From HGM04593 sp045661225 (lineage in GTDB: Bacteria > Bacteroidota > Bacteroidia > Bacteroidales > Bacteroidaceae), in the NCBI GenBank assembly GCA_045661225.1, contig JAZRFF010000038.1:1-64000 (forward strand): DNA of 64,000 nt, written 5' to 3'. A program made the translations under genes and the position numbers. The notes under the pieces are model-generated. The model had not been told where the DNA came from. It worked only from the letters and a program-made list of their open reading frames with translations, and did not search any database. This document shows, piece after piece, positions 34,538 to 43,377 of the stretch (position 1 is its first letter; each line of letters begins with the position of its first letter).

Positions 34538-34573
34538 ATCAGAAGGTCGCATATAACCGTTTTTTTTATTTTT

Positions 34574-35491
34574 TTACGACTTGCGGTTGCGCGGGTGGTG
34601 CTCAATTATCTCCTCACGCAATCGGCTGCGGTCTATGTGGGCGTAAATCTCGGTTGTAGCAATACTCTCGTGCCCAAGCATTGCCTGTATGACACGCAAA
34701 TTTGCACCACCCTCAAGCAGATGAGTCGCGAAAGAGTGACGAAAAGTATGCGGGCTTACCACTTTCTTCACACCGGCAACAACCACAAGTTGCTTGATAA
34801 AGTGAAAAACCATAATTCGCGACAATGATTTTTTCAATCTCTCGCTTATAAATACAAAATCCTCGTAACCGGGCTTTATGGGTATTCGGTTACGGTCGGG
34901 GAAGTAAGCCTCAAGCTCGGCCACCGCTCGAGGCGATATAGGCACAAGACGCTGTTTATCGCCCTTGCCCGTAACCCTTATAAACTGTTCGTCAAGATAA
35001 AGGTCAGACATTCTCAGAGAACATAATTCCGACACACGCAAGCCACAACTATAAAGGACCTCTATCATTGCCCTGTTACGTTGCCCCTCCTTTTTCGAAA
35101 GGTCTATGGCGTTTATTATATCGTCAATCTCGTGCAAAGTAAGTACATCGGGCAGATGTACACCTATTTTGGGCGACTTAAGCAATTCCGTCGGGTCGGC
35201 GGTTATAAAGCCGTCGAGTTTCAAGAACCCATAGAAAGAGCGCAACGACGACAATATACGAGCCTGTGAACGAGCGTGCACCCCGACGTCGGCAAGCGAG
35301 GCCACAAATGCGCGCAGGTCGGCAAGCGAGGCAGTGAGCAGCCCCCCGGACCCGCCGATAAAAGCCGCAAATTTATCGACATCGCTCAAATAAGCCTCGA
35401 CAGTGTTTGGCTGCAGAGATTTCTCGAGTTTCAGAAAAATGCGGTAGCGCATCAACGGCGATTTTGAATTTATTTCAATGCTCTTCGACAT
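34574..35491 (-). CDS. xerD: Tyrosine recombinase XerD
   Basis: From ATG 35491 (MSKSIEINSKSPLMRYRIFL) the protein has 305 residues, the usual XerC/D length; the ORF is open 16 codons further but that part is unlike the family. The SAM-like N-terminal domain has LEKSLQPNTVEAYLSDV. Catalytic residues are Arg in SCGLRVSEL near 152, Lys in GKGDKQR, the HTFRH box near 250, His in LGHES and Tyr in TTEIYAH near 280. XerD resolves chromosome dimers at dif together with XerC and FtsK. A housekeeping role is likelier than a mobile-element integrase, given the neighbours. Confidence 0.92.
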   Translation of the reverse strand: MSKSIEINSKSPLMRYRIFLKLEKSLQPNTVEAYLSDVDKFAAFIGGSGGLLTASLADLRAFVASLADVGVHARSQARILSSLRSFYGFLKLDGFITADPTELLKSPKIGVHLPDVLTLHEIDDIINAIDLSKKEGQRNRAMIEVLYSCGLRVSELCSLRMSDLYLDEQFIRVTGKGDKQRLVPISPRAVAELEAYFPDRNRIPIKPGYEDFVFISERLKKSLSRIMVFHFIKQLVVVAGVKKVVSPHTFRHSFATHLLEGGANLRVIQAMLGHESIATTEIYAHIDRSRLREEIIEHHPRNRKS

Positions 35492-35567
35492 AGAATAATA
35501 GTATTTCCGTCGCGAAAATAAGAAAAAAAGACGAAGCAAAGAACTATGTACGTGCGTTTATCGGTGC

Positions 35568-35598
35568 ACAACATTTTGCGAGTGCGCCAAAATGTTGT
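35568..35598 (+). promoter_or_regulatory. 11-bp inverted repeat (candidate operator) over the O-methyltransferase promoter
   Basis: ACAACATTTTG (35568-35578) and CAAAATGTTGT (35588-35598) are exact reverse complements separated by 9 bases. The left arm contains the TTTG -33 box, and the right arm ends on the first base of the -7 box. A dimeric regulator bound here would cover the promoter. Confidence 0.6.
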
Positions 35599-35605
35599 AT
35601 CTTCG
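35575..35605 (+). promoter_or_regulatory. Promoter of the O-methyltransferase-rbfA-lolC/E operon
   Basis: TTTG (35575-35578), 19-base spacer, TATCTTCG (35598-35605); 39 bases before the ATG. Confidence 0.75.
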
Positions 35606-35644
35606 CGACATAAATAATAAACAACGTTATACCCCGCACCGACT

Positions 35645-36280
35645 ATGAGCCTGACAACGCCGCTTGACCAATATATTGCCGACCACAGCAGCCCCGAAGG
35701 TGAATACCTATACCGCCTTTTCAGGGCCACTCACGTCGAGATTCTTGCTCCACAGATGGCATCGGGACACATACAAGGACGCTTGCTTAAGTTCCTGGTA
35801 AAGATGATACGCCCCAAAAGAATACTCGAAATTGGGACCTTTACCGGATACTCGGCTTTGTGCCTTGCCGAAGGGCTTGACGACGAAGGAAAGATATTCA
35901 CATTCGAGGTAGACGATGAGCTTGAGGACTTCACGCGCCGTTGGATAGACGGTTCTCGGCACGCCGGCAAAGTAGAATTCATTATTGGCAATGCGCTTGA
36001 GATTGTACCCACGCTGAACGAACGATTCGACGTTGTATTCATTGACGGCAACAAGCGCGAGTACATCGAGTACTACGAACTGGCAATGAGCCACCTTAAC
36101 GAAGGCGGTTGGATTCTTGCCGACAACACCCTTTGGGACGGTCACGTCATTGAGCCGGAGCGACAGGACGCACAAACAAACGGAGTACGCGCCTTTAACG
36201 ACTATGTACGCAACGACGAGAGAGTCGAGGTAGTAATGCTTCCGCTGCGCGACGGATTAACAATAATAAGAAAAAAATAA
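35645..36280 (+). CDS. SAM-dependent O-methyltransferase (caffeoyl-CoA/catechol type)
   Basis: The 211-residue cytoplasmic enzyme has the class I fold. The SAM motif is ILEIGTFTGYSALCLAEGL near 60, DVVFIDGNKREYIEYYE near 130 carries the metal-binding Asp, and DNTLWDGHV near 160 supplies a further ligand. This is the bacterial group of the methyltransf_3 family, which methylates catechol-like hydroxyls with divalent metal. The natural substrate is unknown; some members have been linked to tRNA wobble uridine modification (TrmR). It starts an operon with rbfA (12-base gap) and a LolC/E-like permease, a context consistent with an RNA-related role. Confidence 0.9.
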   Translation: MSLTTPLDQYIADHSSPEGEYLYRLFRATHVEILAPQMASGHIQGRLLKFLVKMIRPKRILEIGTFTGYSALCLAEGLDDEGKIFTFEVDDELEDFTRRWIDGSRHAGKVEFIIGNALEIVPTLNERFDVVFIDGNKREYIEYYELAMSHLNEGGWILADNTLWDGHVIEPERQDAQTNGVRAFNDYVRNDERVEVVMLPLRDGLTIIRKK

Positions 36281-36292
36281 AAAAAGAAAGAT

Positions 36293-36628
36293 ATGGACAG
36301 TACAAGACAAAACAAAATTTCACGCCTCATTCAAAAAGAGTTAGGCGACATACTGCTACGTCTGGCAAAAGAGACACGCGGAATTATGGTATCGGTAAGC
36401 ATCGTACGCGTAAGCCCCGACCTCGGCATTGCCAAGGCATACCTCAGCGTCTTTCCATCGAAGAAAGCGAATGAGGTTGTCAACCATTTGAACGAGAATA
36501 TCAAAGCCATACGTTTTGAGCTTGGCAACAGAGTGCGCCATCAGCTGCGCATCATTCCCGAGCTACGTTTCTACATTGACGACTCACTCGACTACATCGA
36601 AAATATCGACAAACTGCTCAAGGAATAA
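36293..36628 (+). CDS. rbfA: Ribosome-binding factor A
   Basis: The 111-residue protein has the KH-like fold signature of RbfA: RQNKISRLIQKELGDIL at the start, VSIVRVSPDLGIAKAYLSVFP in the middle and LRFYIDDSLDYIENIDKLL at the end. RbfA binds the free 30S subunit and helps 16S rRNA 5'-end maturation and cold adaptation. It lies between the methyltransferase gene and the permease gene in one operon. Confidence 0.95.
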   Translation: MDSTRQNKISRLIQKELGDILLRLAKETRGIMVSVSIVRVSPDLGIAKAYLSVFPSKKANEVVNHLNENIKAIRFELGNRVRHQLRIIPELRFYIDDSLDYIENIDKLLKE

Positions 36629-36634
36629 CACCTA

Positions 36635-37861
36635 ATGAACCTGTCGCTCTACATTGCCAAGCGCTACCTTTTCTCAAAGAAAAGCCATCAGGTAATAAAC
36701 ATTATCTCAGGGATTGCCATAGCCGGCATTGCACTGGCAACAGCGGCAATGGTGTGTACGCTGTCGGTATTCAACGGCTTTCAGGGAGTTGTAGCCAAGC
36801 AATTCACAGCATTCGACCCCGACATAAAGATTGTAGCGGCAAAAGGCAAAAGTTTCATAACGAGCGACCCTGGCATAGAATCAGTAACACAGTTGGAGGG
36901 AGCAAGCGTTGTAGCGTTCTGCATAGAAGATAAAGTGCTGGCGGAGTATGGCGGGAAACAGGTGATGGCCATACTCAAAGGCGTTGACAACAATTTTACA
37001 AAGCTCACCGACATAGAAAGCACACTCATTGGAGAAGGGCCATTGACCCTGCAGGACTCGCTTAACAGCTACGCACTGCCCGGCATAGAGCTTATGGGGC
37101 AACTGAACTGCGGACTACAGTTCACCACCCCACTGAAAATTTACGCCCCCAGACGCGGTGGCAAGATTAACCTTACTATGCCTGCACAGAATTTCAAGAA
37201 AGGCGAACTATTATCATCGGGGCAGGCATTTGTTGTACAACAGCCCAAGTACGACGCCGGATATATTCTTACATCGGTCGATTTTGCACGCAAAATATTC
37301 CGCCGGAAGAACAACGAAGCAACATCGATGGAGATAAAGGTAAACGACAAAGCCGACATTGATGATGTAAAGAAAGAAATAAAATCAATCCTCGGCGAAG
37401 AGTTTACCGTTCACGACCGTTACGAACAACAAAATGACATATATAAAGTAATGCAAATTGAGAAATTACTCTCTTATATATTTCTCACCTTTATATTGCT
37501 TGTAGCTTGTTTCAACATTGTAGGTTCCCTGTCGATGCTCATTATTGAAAAGCGTGACAATATGAACACTCTGCGCAGTATGGGCGCCGAAGGTAAGATT
37601 ATCGCCAATATATTCGTGTACGAGGGGGTCATTATTTCGGCAATAGGCGCTCTTGCCGGTATTATAGCCGGCATATTCCTCTGCGTCGTACAGCAGAAGT
37701 ACGGCATAATCTCAATGGGAGGCGCAGGAGGTTTCGTCATCGACAGCTACCCGGTAGAGATACATTCGGGAGACATTGCAGCCACATTCGTAACGGTACT
37801 TGCAGTGGGAATAACAGCTGTTTGGCTACCCGTCAGGGTTCTTACCAGGCGTTTCGTGTAA
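36635..37861 (+). CDS. LolC/LolE-like ABC permease (FtsX family)
   Basis: The 408-residue inner-membrane protein has the MacB/FtsX layout: one N-terminal helix (about 22-46), a large periplasmic domain (about 47-275) and three C-terminal helices (about 278-300, 325-350, 372-395). FSKKSHQVINIISGIAIAGIA at the N terminus, FNIVGSLSMLIIEKRDNMNTLRSMGA near 288 and the ending WLPVRVLTRRF are typical of LolC/E. It should extract outer-membrane lipoproteins from the inner membrane together with a LolD ATPase; a candidate is encoded at 23320. It lies 6 bases after rbfA. Confidence 0.88.
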   Translation: MNLSLYIAKRYLFSKKSHQVINIISGIAIAGIALATAAMVCTLSVFNGFQGVVAKQFTAFDPDIKIVAAKGKSFITSDPGIESVTQLEGASVVAFCIEDKVLAEYGGKQVMAILKGVDNNFTKLTDIESTLIGEGPLTLQDSLNSYALPGIELMGQLNCGLQFTTPLKIYAPRRGGKINLTMPAQNFKKGELLSSGQAFVVQQPKYDAGYILTSVDFARKIFRRKNNEATSMEIKVNDKADIDDVKKEIKSILGEEFTVHDRYEQQNDIYKVMQIEKLLSYIFLTFILLVACFNIVGSLSMLIIEKRDNMNTLRSMGAEGKIIANIFVYEGVIISAIGALAGIIAGIFLCVVQQKYGIISMGGAGGFVIDSYPVEIHSGDIAATFVTVLAVGITAVWLPVRVLTRRFV

Positions 37862-37903
37862 AAAAACAGAGCAAGAACACACGTATAATTTAGCATAAAA
37901 ATA

Positions 37904-37930
37904 AAGGTTGACTAAATTTTAATCAACCTT
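37904..37930 (-). terminator. Terminator of the porG-bamA-skp-murI operon
   Basis: An 8-bp outer stem (37904-37911 with 37923-37930) with a partly paired A/T interior is followed on the minus strand by a T-rich run. It lies about 105 bases past the murI stop. It could also slow the convergent permease transcript. Confidence 0.6.
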
Positions 37931-38036
37931 CAATGAAAAACGTTTCAGACGTCCTGAACCGACTTTCTATAAATCGTAAATAGAATTCCCCGCCGACCGG
38001 GATTGTGCAGAAAAAGCATCTTGAACAACCCCCGTC

Positions 38037-38885
38037 TCACACAAGAGTAACCGTCTTTACCTCTATCGGCTGCTGCAGGAACAACGATGCCTGCTCGCCG
38101 AATTTCCCGTCCGATTCTGTTGTACAGAATAGCGTGTTTCCACCTTTTGTACAAAGAGCCTCCATTTCGGGGTGATTGACAAGGTAGCGTTCAAGCGATG
38201 CAGCCACAGCCGCACCTTGCGTTATCAGTCTCACACCTTCGGGAGTATATTTGCGAATTTTATCAAGAAGAATGGGGTAATGCGTACAGCCCAGAATAAC
38301 AGCATCAATATCCGGGTCACGCGCAAGCAGATTATCGACGTGACGTTTCACAAAGAAATCGGCACCATCGCTGCCAAATTCATTTGTCTCGACAAGCGGC
38401 ACCCACAAAGGACAGGCCTCGCCAACAACCTCAATATCGGGAAAAAGTTTACGTATCTCAAGCGGATAGGAATGTGACTTTATAGTACCTTCTGTGGCAA
38501 GCACACCAACGTGGCGCGACGCAGTCACATCGCCTATACACTCAACTGTTGGACGTATTATTCCCAGCACACGCCGGTTAGGGTCGAGCGAAGGGATATC
38601 GACCTGCTGTATAGTGCGCAGCGCTTTTGCCGAGGCTGTATTACAGGCAAGAATCACAAGCTGACACCCTTGCTGGAACAGGTAGCGTACCGCCTGACGG
38701 GTAAACTCATAAACGACATCGAACGAGCGCGTGCCATATGGGGTACGCGCATTATCGCCCAAGTATATATAATCGTACCCGGGCAGGAGTTTCTGAATCT
38801 CGCTGTATATTGTCAGCCCACCATAGCCCGAGTCGAAGATTCCTATAGGACCGGCCTCCTTGGAGAGTTGCAAAATATCATTCAT
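38037..38885 (-). CDS. murI: Glutamate racemase
   Basis: The 282-residue enzyme has IGIFDSGYGGLTIYSEI with the catalytic Asp near 18, the first catalytic Cys in LACNTASAKAL near 78, and the second in ILGCTHYPILL near 200. It makes D-glutamate for peptidoglycan in the cytoplasm. It is the last gene of the outer-membrane biogenesis operon, 12 bases behind the third OmpH gene. Confidence 0.97.
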   Translation of the reverse strand: MNDILQLSKEAGPIGIFDSGYGGLTIYSEIQKLLPGYDYIYLGDNARTPYGTRSFDVVYEFTRQAVRYLFQQGCQLVILACNTASAKALRTIQQVDIPSLDPNRRVLGIIRPTVECIGDVTASRHVGVLATEGTIKSHSYPLEIRKLFPDIEVVGEACPLWVPLVETNEFGSDGADFFVKRHVDNLLARDPDIDAVILGCTHYPILLDKIRKYTPEGVRLITQGAAVAASLERYLVNHPEMEALCTKGGNTLFCTTESDGKFGEQASLFLQQPIEVKTVTLV

Positions 38886-38897
38886 TACTTATTTCGT

Positions 38898-39551
38898 TTA
38901 TTCAACAGTCGCAGACTCGTCAGACTGAGCATTAGCCTCCTCTGCTTGTTCTTTATTTTCACTGGCAGCCTCGGTTGCAGCACCCTCTACAGGCTCATCT
39001 GACTGCGATTCATTCGGGTCGACAACAGTAACCACAGGCACCTCTTCGGCTACAGGAGAGAGAATCTCGTTAACAATCGACTGAGTGATATTAACGCCTA
39101 TCGAAGGATTGATATAACGATATTTAACCTCATCGGTATTTATGACATAAGCAAACTTCGCTCTGACACACACTTTTTCAAGAGCAACCTCGACACTCTT
39201 TTCGTGCTCCAGAAACATAGAATCCTTTGCGTGTGAGAGCCACTTTTTCAAGTTGTCACGGAATTGCACGCTGTTGTCAACCATTTGCTGCAATTCCTTT
39301 TGTCTTTTACGTAATATAGGTTCGGGAAAATCCTGTTGTCCATCGAGAAAAGCCACATAGTAACGGGTCAGTTCCTGCTCATTACGTTCAATCTCGGCAT
39401 TGCAACGCTGGACGAGACGCTCATACTCATCGGTTGTACGACTATATTCGGGCAAGGCCTTTAAAACCTCGCTATGGCTGTAATAGCCGAACATATTCTG
39501 CGCCGACACAAAGAGCGGCGACAGCATTAAAAGCAATAAAAGTTTACGCAT
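38898..39551 (-). CDS. OmpH/Skp-like periplasmic chaperone with acidic tail
   Basis: From ATG 39551 (MRKLLLLLMLSPLFVSAQ) the protein has 217 residues, longer than the other two OmpH proteins here. After the signal peptide it has a beta strand (NMFGYYSHSEVLKALPEY), a long charged coiled coil (about 35-110) and a second conserved part (ALEKVCVRAKFAYVINTDEVKYRYINPSIGVNIT). The last 45 residues are a low-complexity tail rich in Glu, Ala, Asn and Ser. OmpH/Skp trimers hold unfolded outer membrane proteins in the periplasm before BamA. The acidic tail is unusual and is absent from its neighbours. Confidence 0.85.
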   Translation of the reverse strand: MRKLLLLLMLSPLFVSAQNMFGYYSHSEVLKALPEYSRTTDEYERLVQRCNAEIERNEQELTRYYVAFLDGQQDFPEPILRKRQKELQQMVDNSVQFRDNLKKWLSHAKDSMFLEHEKSVEVALEKVCVRAKFAYVINTDEVKYRYINPSIGVNITQSIVNEILSPVAEEVPVVTVVDPNESQSDEPVEGAATEAASENKEQAEEANAQSDESATVE

Positions 39552-39646
39552 TTCAAGCAAACGATTTAAATGAAGAGAGTAACCTATTGTTCAATATCTG
39601 TATAAAAAAGAATAGAGAGGCGCACCTCCCTATTCTGCAATTGTCA

Positions 39647-40168
39647 TTACTTTACGGGAGCTGCGTTAGCGGGGATACCCAACTTAGTGCGCACCTTAGC
39701 CGACACGTCCTCGCAAAGAGTCTTGCTGATATAAGGTACACCGCCTGCAAGGTCAAAGACACATACAAAACCGCCCTCACGACCAACAGCGTCGAGTGCA
39801 TCGCGCAATTTTGTCTGGATAGCAATCATCTCTTTCTGCTCTTCATTCTGCAAGTTGACAGAGACCTCCTGGCCATAAGCCTGAAGACGCTCCTGCATCT
39901 GCATCAACTCCTCGTAACGACGTTTGAGAATGTTCTCGGGAACTGAATCCTGCTGCAATTTCTCGAACTCTGTACCCTTCTTCTCAAGCTCGGTACGCAT
40001 ATTGTTAAACTCATCGGTGTACTGTTTCTCAAGGTCCTGAATCTTCTTCTGTGCCTTTGCAAAATCAGGCATCTGCTGAATAAGTTCTGCCGAGTTTACA
40101 TAACCGAACTTCTGTGCCATAATGCTCAATGGAGCAACAAGCATAATCAAAATCAAAATCTTTTTCAT
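39647..40168 (-). CDS. OmpH/Skp-like periplasmic chaperone
   Basis: From ATG 40168 the protein has 173 residues: signal peptide (MKKILILIMLVAPLSIMAQ), KFGYVNSAELIQQMPDFAKAQKKI, a coiled coil (about 35-105) and the closing beta part GGFVCVFDLAGGVPYIS. This is the standard OmpH/Skp form. It is the middle of three tandem paralogues behind bamA. Signal peptide and periplasmic location fit a holdase for outer membrane proteins, including possible type IX components. Confidence 0.92.
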   Translation of the reverse strand: MKKILILIMLVAPLSIMAQKFGYVNSAELIQQMPDFAKAQKKIQDLEKQYTDEFNNMRTELEKKGTEFEKLQQDSVPENILKRRYEELMQMQERLQAYGQEVSVNLQNEEQKEMIAIQTKLRDALDAVGREGGFVCVFDLAGGVPYISKTLCEDVSAKVRTKLGIPANAAPVK

Positions 40169-40206
40169 CGTCTTTAATTTTATATTAAACATTAATTATT
40201 TATTTC

Positions 40207-40722
40207 TTATTCTGAATACCCCAACTTTACCAGCACCTCGCTGCTGATATCCACCGAAGGCGAAGCGTATATAATGCTCACCGCCGATGAACGGTCTATT
40301 ACCATCGAGTACTTTTTTGATTCGCAAATTTCCTTTACTGCATTGTAAATTTCCTCCTGTATGGGTGCCATAAGACTCTCGCGTTTCTTGTAAATTTCGC
40401 CCTGAGGCCCGAAATACTTACGCTTGAGTTCGCTGGCCTCTTTTTCTTTTGCAAGAATCTCCTCTTCACGAACAACACGTTGCTCATCGCTCAAAAACGC
40501 CGACTCGCTCTGATACTGTTTGTATAGTTTTTCGGCTTCGAGCACAATTTCGTCAATCTCGCCCTGCCAACGTTTTGACTGCTGGTTAAGTTGCTCATTG
40601 GCACGTTCATAAGCAGGAATATTCTTTAGAATATACCCCATATCCACAAGAGCATACTTTTGCGCATAGGCACCAACAGCTGCTATACAGGTCAGGACAA
40701 GCGTCAATAATAGTTTTTTCAT
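40207..40722 (-). CDS. OmpH/Skp-like periplasmic chaperone
   Basis: The 171-residue protein starts with a signal peptide (MKKLLLTLVLTCIAAVGAYAQ), then KYALVDMGYILKNIPAYERANEQL, a charged coiled coil (about 45-110) and YSMVIDRSSAVSIIYASPSVDISSEVLVKLG. It is the first of three OmpH/Skp genes, 20 bases after bamA, as in other Bacteroidales where Omp85 and OmpH genes are linked. Its role is to deliver unfolded barrel proteins to BamA. Confidence 0.93.
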   Translation of the reverse strand: MKKLLLTLVLTCIAAVGAYAQKYALVDMGYILKNIPAYERANEQLNQQSKRWQGEIDEIVLEAEKLYKQYQSESAFLSDEQRVVREEEILAKEKEASELKRKYFGPQGEIYKKRESLMAPIQEEIYNAVKEICESKKYSMVIDRSSAVSIIYASPSVDISSEVLVKLGYSE

Positions 40723-40742
40723 AATTGTATTCTTCTTTTCGT

Positions 40743-43376
40743 TTAGAACTCCTGTCCGAGTATAAAATGGAAGTGGCTTCCGCTATACTGTGACGAACCA
40801 AACACATTGTCGAATCCGTAAGCCCAGTCAATACCCACAAGACCAATCATCTGCAGATAGATGCGCACACCCACTCCGGCACTGCGCTTGAGGTCAAAGA
40901 GATTGAACTTTGTAGCATCGGTCCAGGCATTGCCACCCTCGACAAATGCCAGTCCGTATATCGTTGTCGAGTTCTGCAACATAAAGGGGAAGCGCAGTTC
41001 AAGTCCCAAACGCGCATAGGCATATCCCTCGCGGCCATAAGGAGTGAGACTGCCATTCTCATAACCACGCAGCGCAATCATATCGGTTGCATAATTATAC
41101 GAGTAACCACTCATACCGTCACCACCCACATAGAATGTCTCAAAAGGTGATTTTTTGTTTTTGTCGTAACTGCCCAAGATACCGAAATCGGCACGAGTCA
41201 TAAGCACAAGATTATATTTACCCTTAGTGAGCGAAGTATAAGTCTTGCTACGGAATTTCACCTTATAATACTCAATCCATTTATGTTTTTCGCGCAGTTC
41301 GGCCTTATAAGTGGGACTGTTGTGGTTTTTCGCAAGGTTCGCATAATCCTTACCGTCCCACGCCGAATATGGTGGTGTTGCCGATGCCACAAGCGAGAAC
41401 TCCGAACCCTCACGCGGGAAGAACGGGTTCATTACCGTACTGCGGCCAAGAGTAACAGTGAGGTTCACGTTATTACAGTTACCGTCCGAAATGAGGAAGT
41501 ACTGCCAATCCTTGAGCGAGTACATCTGATAGTTAAGTTCTGTCGACAGAGTAAAGTTGTCATCAGGCCACTGCAGACGGCGTCCCCAACCAATTGACAC
41601 ACCATACATTTTTATATACTTGTCGGGGTCGTAGTACGATGCCACATTATTGTATCCATAGCCATTGTAGTTTCCATAGCCATAGAGATAATTAGCATAG
41701 TTGTTATAGAAAGCCGAATTATAGTAACTGTCCGACACGTCGGTCTGTATTGACATAAACGCCGACACAGAGAATGAATTAGGACGTTTGCGGCCCAACC
41801 AGGGGTCGAAGAACGAGAGGCTGTACGACTGATAGTAACGGCCGTTAGACTGTGCACTTATGGTCAATGTCTGACCATCGCCCTGCGGTATAATTCCGCG
41901 ACGCAAAGCTTTTTTCCTGAACAGGTTACGCATTGAAAAGTTCGAGAACTTCAATGACAATTTACCAATCACGCCTGTTTGTCCCCAACCGGCCGAAACC
42001 TCAATTTGGTCACTACTCTTTGTTTGCAGTTTCCAGTTCATATCAACCGTTCCGTTCTCGGGATTAGGAACCACACCCGGGTCTATAGCTTCGGGGTCGA
42101 AGTGTCCCATATTTGCAATCTGACGATAAGAACGCTCGAGCGCGTCCATTGAGAACATACTTCCGGGGAGAGTATAAAGTTCGCGGCGTACAACCTCTTC
42201 ATATACTCTATCGTTACCCGATATTGTCACACGGTCAATTGTAGCCTGCGTACCTTCGACAACGCGCAGCTCAAGATCTACCGAGTCGTTTTCTATTCGC
42301 GCCTCAGTAGGTATAACATTGAAGAACACGTAACCTTCGTTATAATAGAGGTTCTTTATAGCGTCCTCATCGAAGAGCAGACGGTTTTCAAGTTCTTTCT
42401 GGTTATACACATCGCCGGCCTTCATTTGAAGAGCAAAATCAAGATAAGCAGTCGAGAACACACTGTTACCCACCCACTTTATACTGCGAATATGATATTT
42501 GTTACCCTCTTCAACCGTCAGGTAAATATCGACACTGTTCTCGTCGAACATTACCACGCTATCCTTCACGATACGTGCATCGCGAAAACCGTATTCATTA
42601 TATCGGTCAATAATCTTCTCCTTATCCTCGGCGTAGCGTTCATCAATAAATTTCTTTGAACGGAAGATTGTATAGAATAAGTTATCGAAGCGGGTCTTCT
42701 CGCGGGTTTTCTTCATCGCATACCTTACCTTTTTCTCGGGAAGAGCCTTTTCACCTTCTATATATATACGGTGTACTTTTATCTTGTCTTTTTTATCGAT
42801 TGTAATATCCACAATCACGCGGTTATCGCCTGTAACGTCGGGACGTTGCGCCACCTTCACCTCGGCATTCTTGAAGCCTTTATCGTCGTAGTACCTTTTG
42901 ATTACTTTCGTCGCACGGTCGATGATATCGGGGGTTATCTGGTTACCGCGAATAATACCTATCTTAAGCTCCAGGTCTTCCCTTTCGGACTTCTTTATAC
43001 CCAAAAGGTTCAGCTGTGACACTCTCGGACGCTGTTTAAGGCTTATTCCAAGATATATTTTGTCTCCCTTGATGCTATCGGCAGTAATGCTCACGTCCTC
43101 GAAGAGACCGTGACGCCAGAAGCGTTTGATAGCATCGGTAACAGCATCGCCGGGCACAGAGATGACATCACCTTCGGAGAGTCCGGAGATTCCTATTACC
43201 ACCATAGGCTCGAGATTGTCAACACCCGAAAGGTTGATTCCCGCAATAGTGTATTTGGGCGGATTATTTGTGTATAGTATCGTTGGCTTCTCTATGGTCT
43301 GTTGCGCCGAAGCTCCGGTCGCAGCAAGCACAAGAAGTGCCAGCATCAATATTTTAAACGACTGAAAATATCTCAT
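40743..43376 (-). CDS. bamA: Outer membrane protein assembly factor BamA
   Basis: I start the protein at ATG 43376 (MRYFQSFKILMLALLVLAATGASAQ), one base after the uppS stop; the ORF runs 28 codons further into uppS, which I reject. The product has 877 residues: a signal peptide, POTRA domains (about 45-430, e.g. FNVIPTEARIENDSVDLELRV) and a 16-strand Omp85 barrel. The barrel contains PFFPREGSEFSL, the GGDGMSGYSYNYATDMIALRGYE region carrying the conserved loop L6, and the ending FHFILGQEF with terminal Phe. BamA folds and inserts outer membrane barrels and is essential. A stretch near 590-620 is very rich in Asn, Tyr and Gly, as in many Bacteroidetes BamA proteins. Confidence 0.96.
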   Translation of the reverse strand: MRYFQSFKILMLALLVLAATGASAQQTIEKPTILYTNNPPKYTIAGINLSGVDNLEPMVVIGISGLSEGDVISVPGDAVTDAIKRFWRHGLFEDVSITADSIKGDKIYLGISLKQRPRVSQLNLLGIKKSEREDLELKIGIIRGNQITPDIIDRATKVIKRYYDDKGFKNAEVKVAQRPDVTGDNRVIVDITIDKKDKIKVHRIYIEGEKALPEKKVRYAMKKTREKTRFDNLFYTIFRSKKFIDERYAEDKEKIIDRYNEYGFRDARIVKDSVVMFDENSVDIYLTVEEGNKYHIRSIKWVGNSVFSTAYLDFALQMKAGDVYNQKELENRLLFDEDAIKNLYYNEGYVFFNVIPTEARIENDSVDLELRVVEGTQATIDRVTISGNDRVYEEVVRRELYTLPGSMFSMDALERSYRQIANMGHFDPEAIDPGVVPNPENGTVDMNWKLQTKSSDQIEVSAGWGQTGVIGKLSLKFSNFSMRNLFRKKALRRGIIPQGDGQTLTISAQSNGRYYQSYSLSFFDPWLGRKRPNSFSVSAFMSIQTDVSDSYYNSAFYNNYANYLYGYGNYNGYGYNNVASYYDPDKYIKMYGVSIGWGRRLQWPDDNFTLSTELNYQMYSLKDWQYFLISDGNCNNVNLTVTLGRSTVMNPFFPREGSEFSLVASATPPYSAWDGKDYANLAKNHNSPTYKAELREKHKWIEYYKVKFRSKTYTSLTKGKYNLVLMTRADFGILGSYDKNKKSPFETFYVGGDGMSGYSYNYATDMIALRGYENGSLTPYGREGYAYARLGLELRFPFMLQNSTTIYGLAFVEGGNAWTDATKFNLFDLKRSAGVGVRIYLQMIGLVGIDWAYGFDNVFGSSQYSGSHFHFILGQEF

Positions 43377-43377
43377 T

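Noticed and set aside
34574..35491. XerD as integrase of a mobile element
   Set aside because: It lies among core genes with no attachment repeats or cargo, and its sequence fits the chromosomal XerC/D type.
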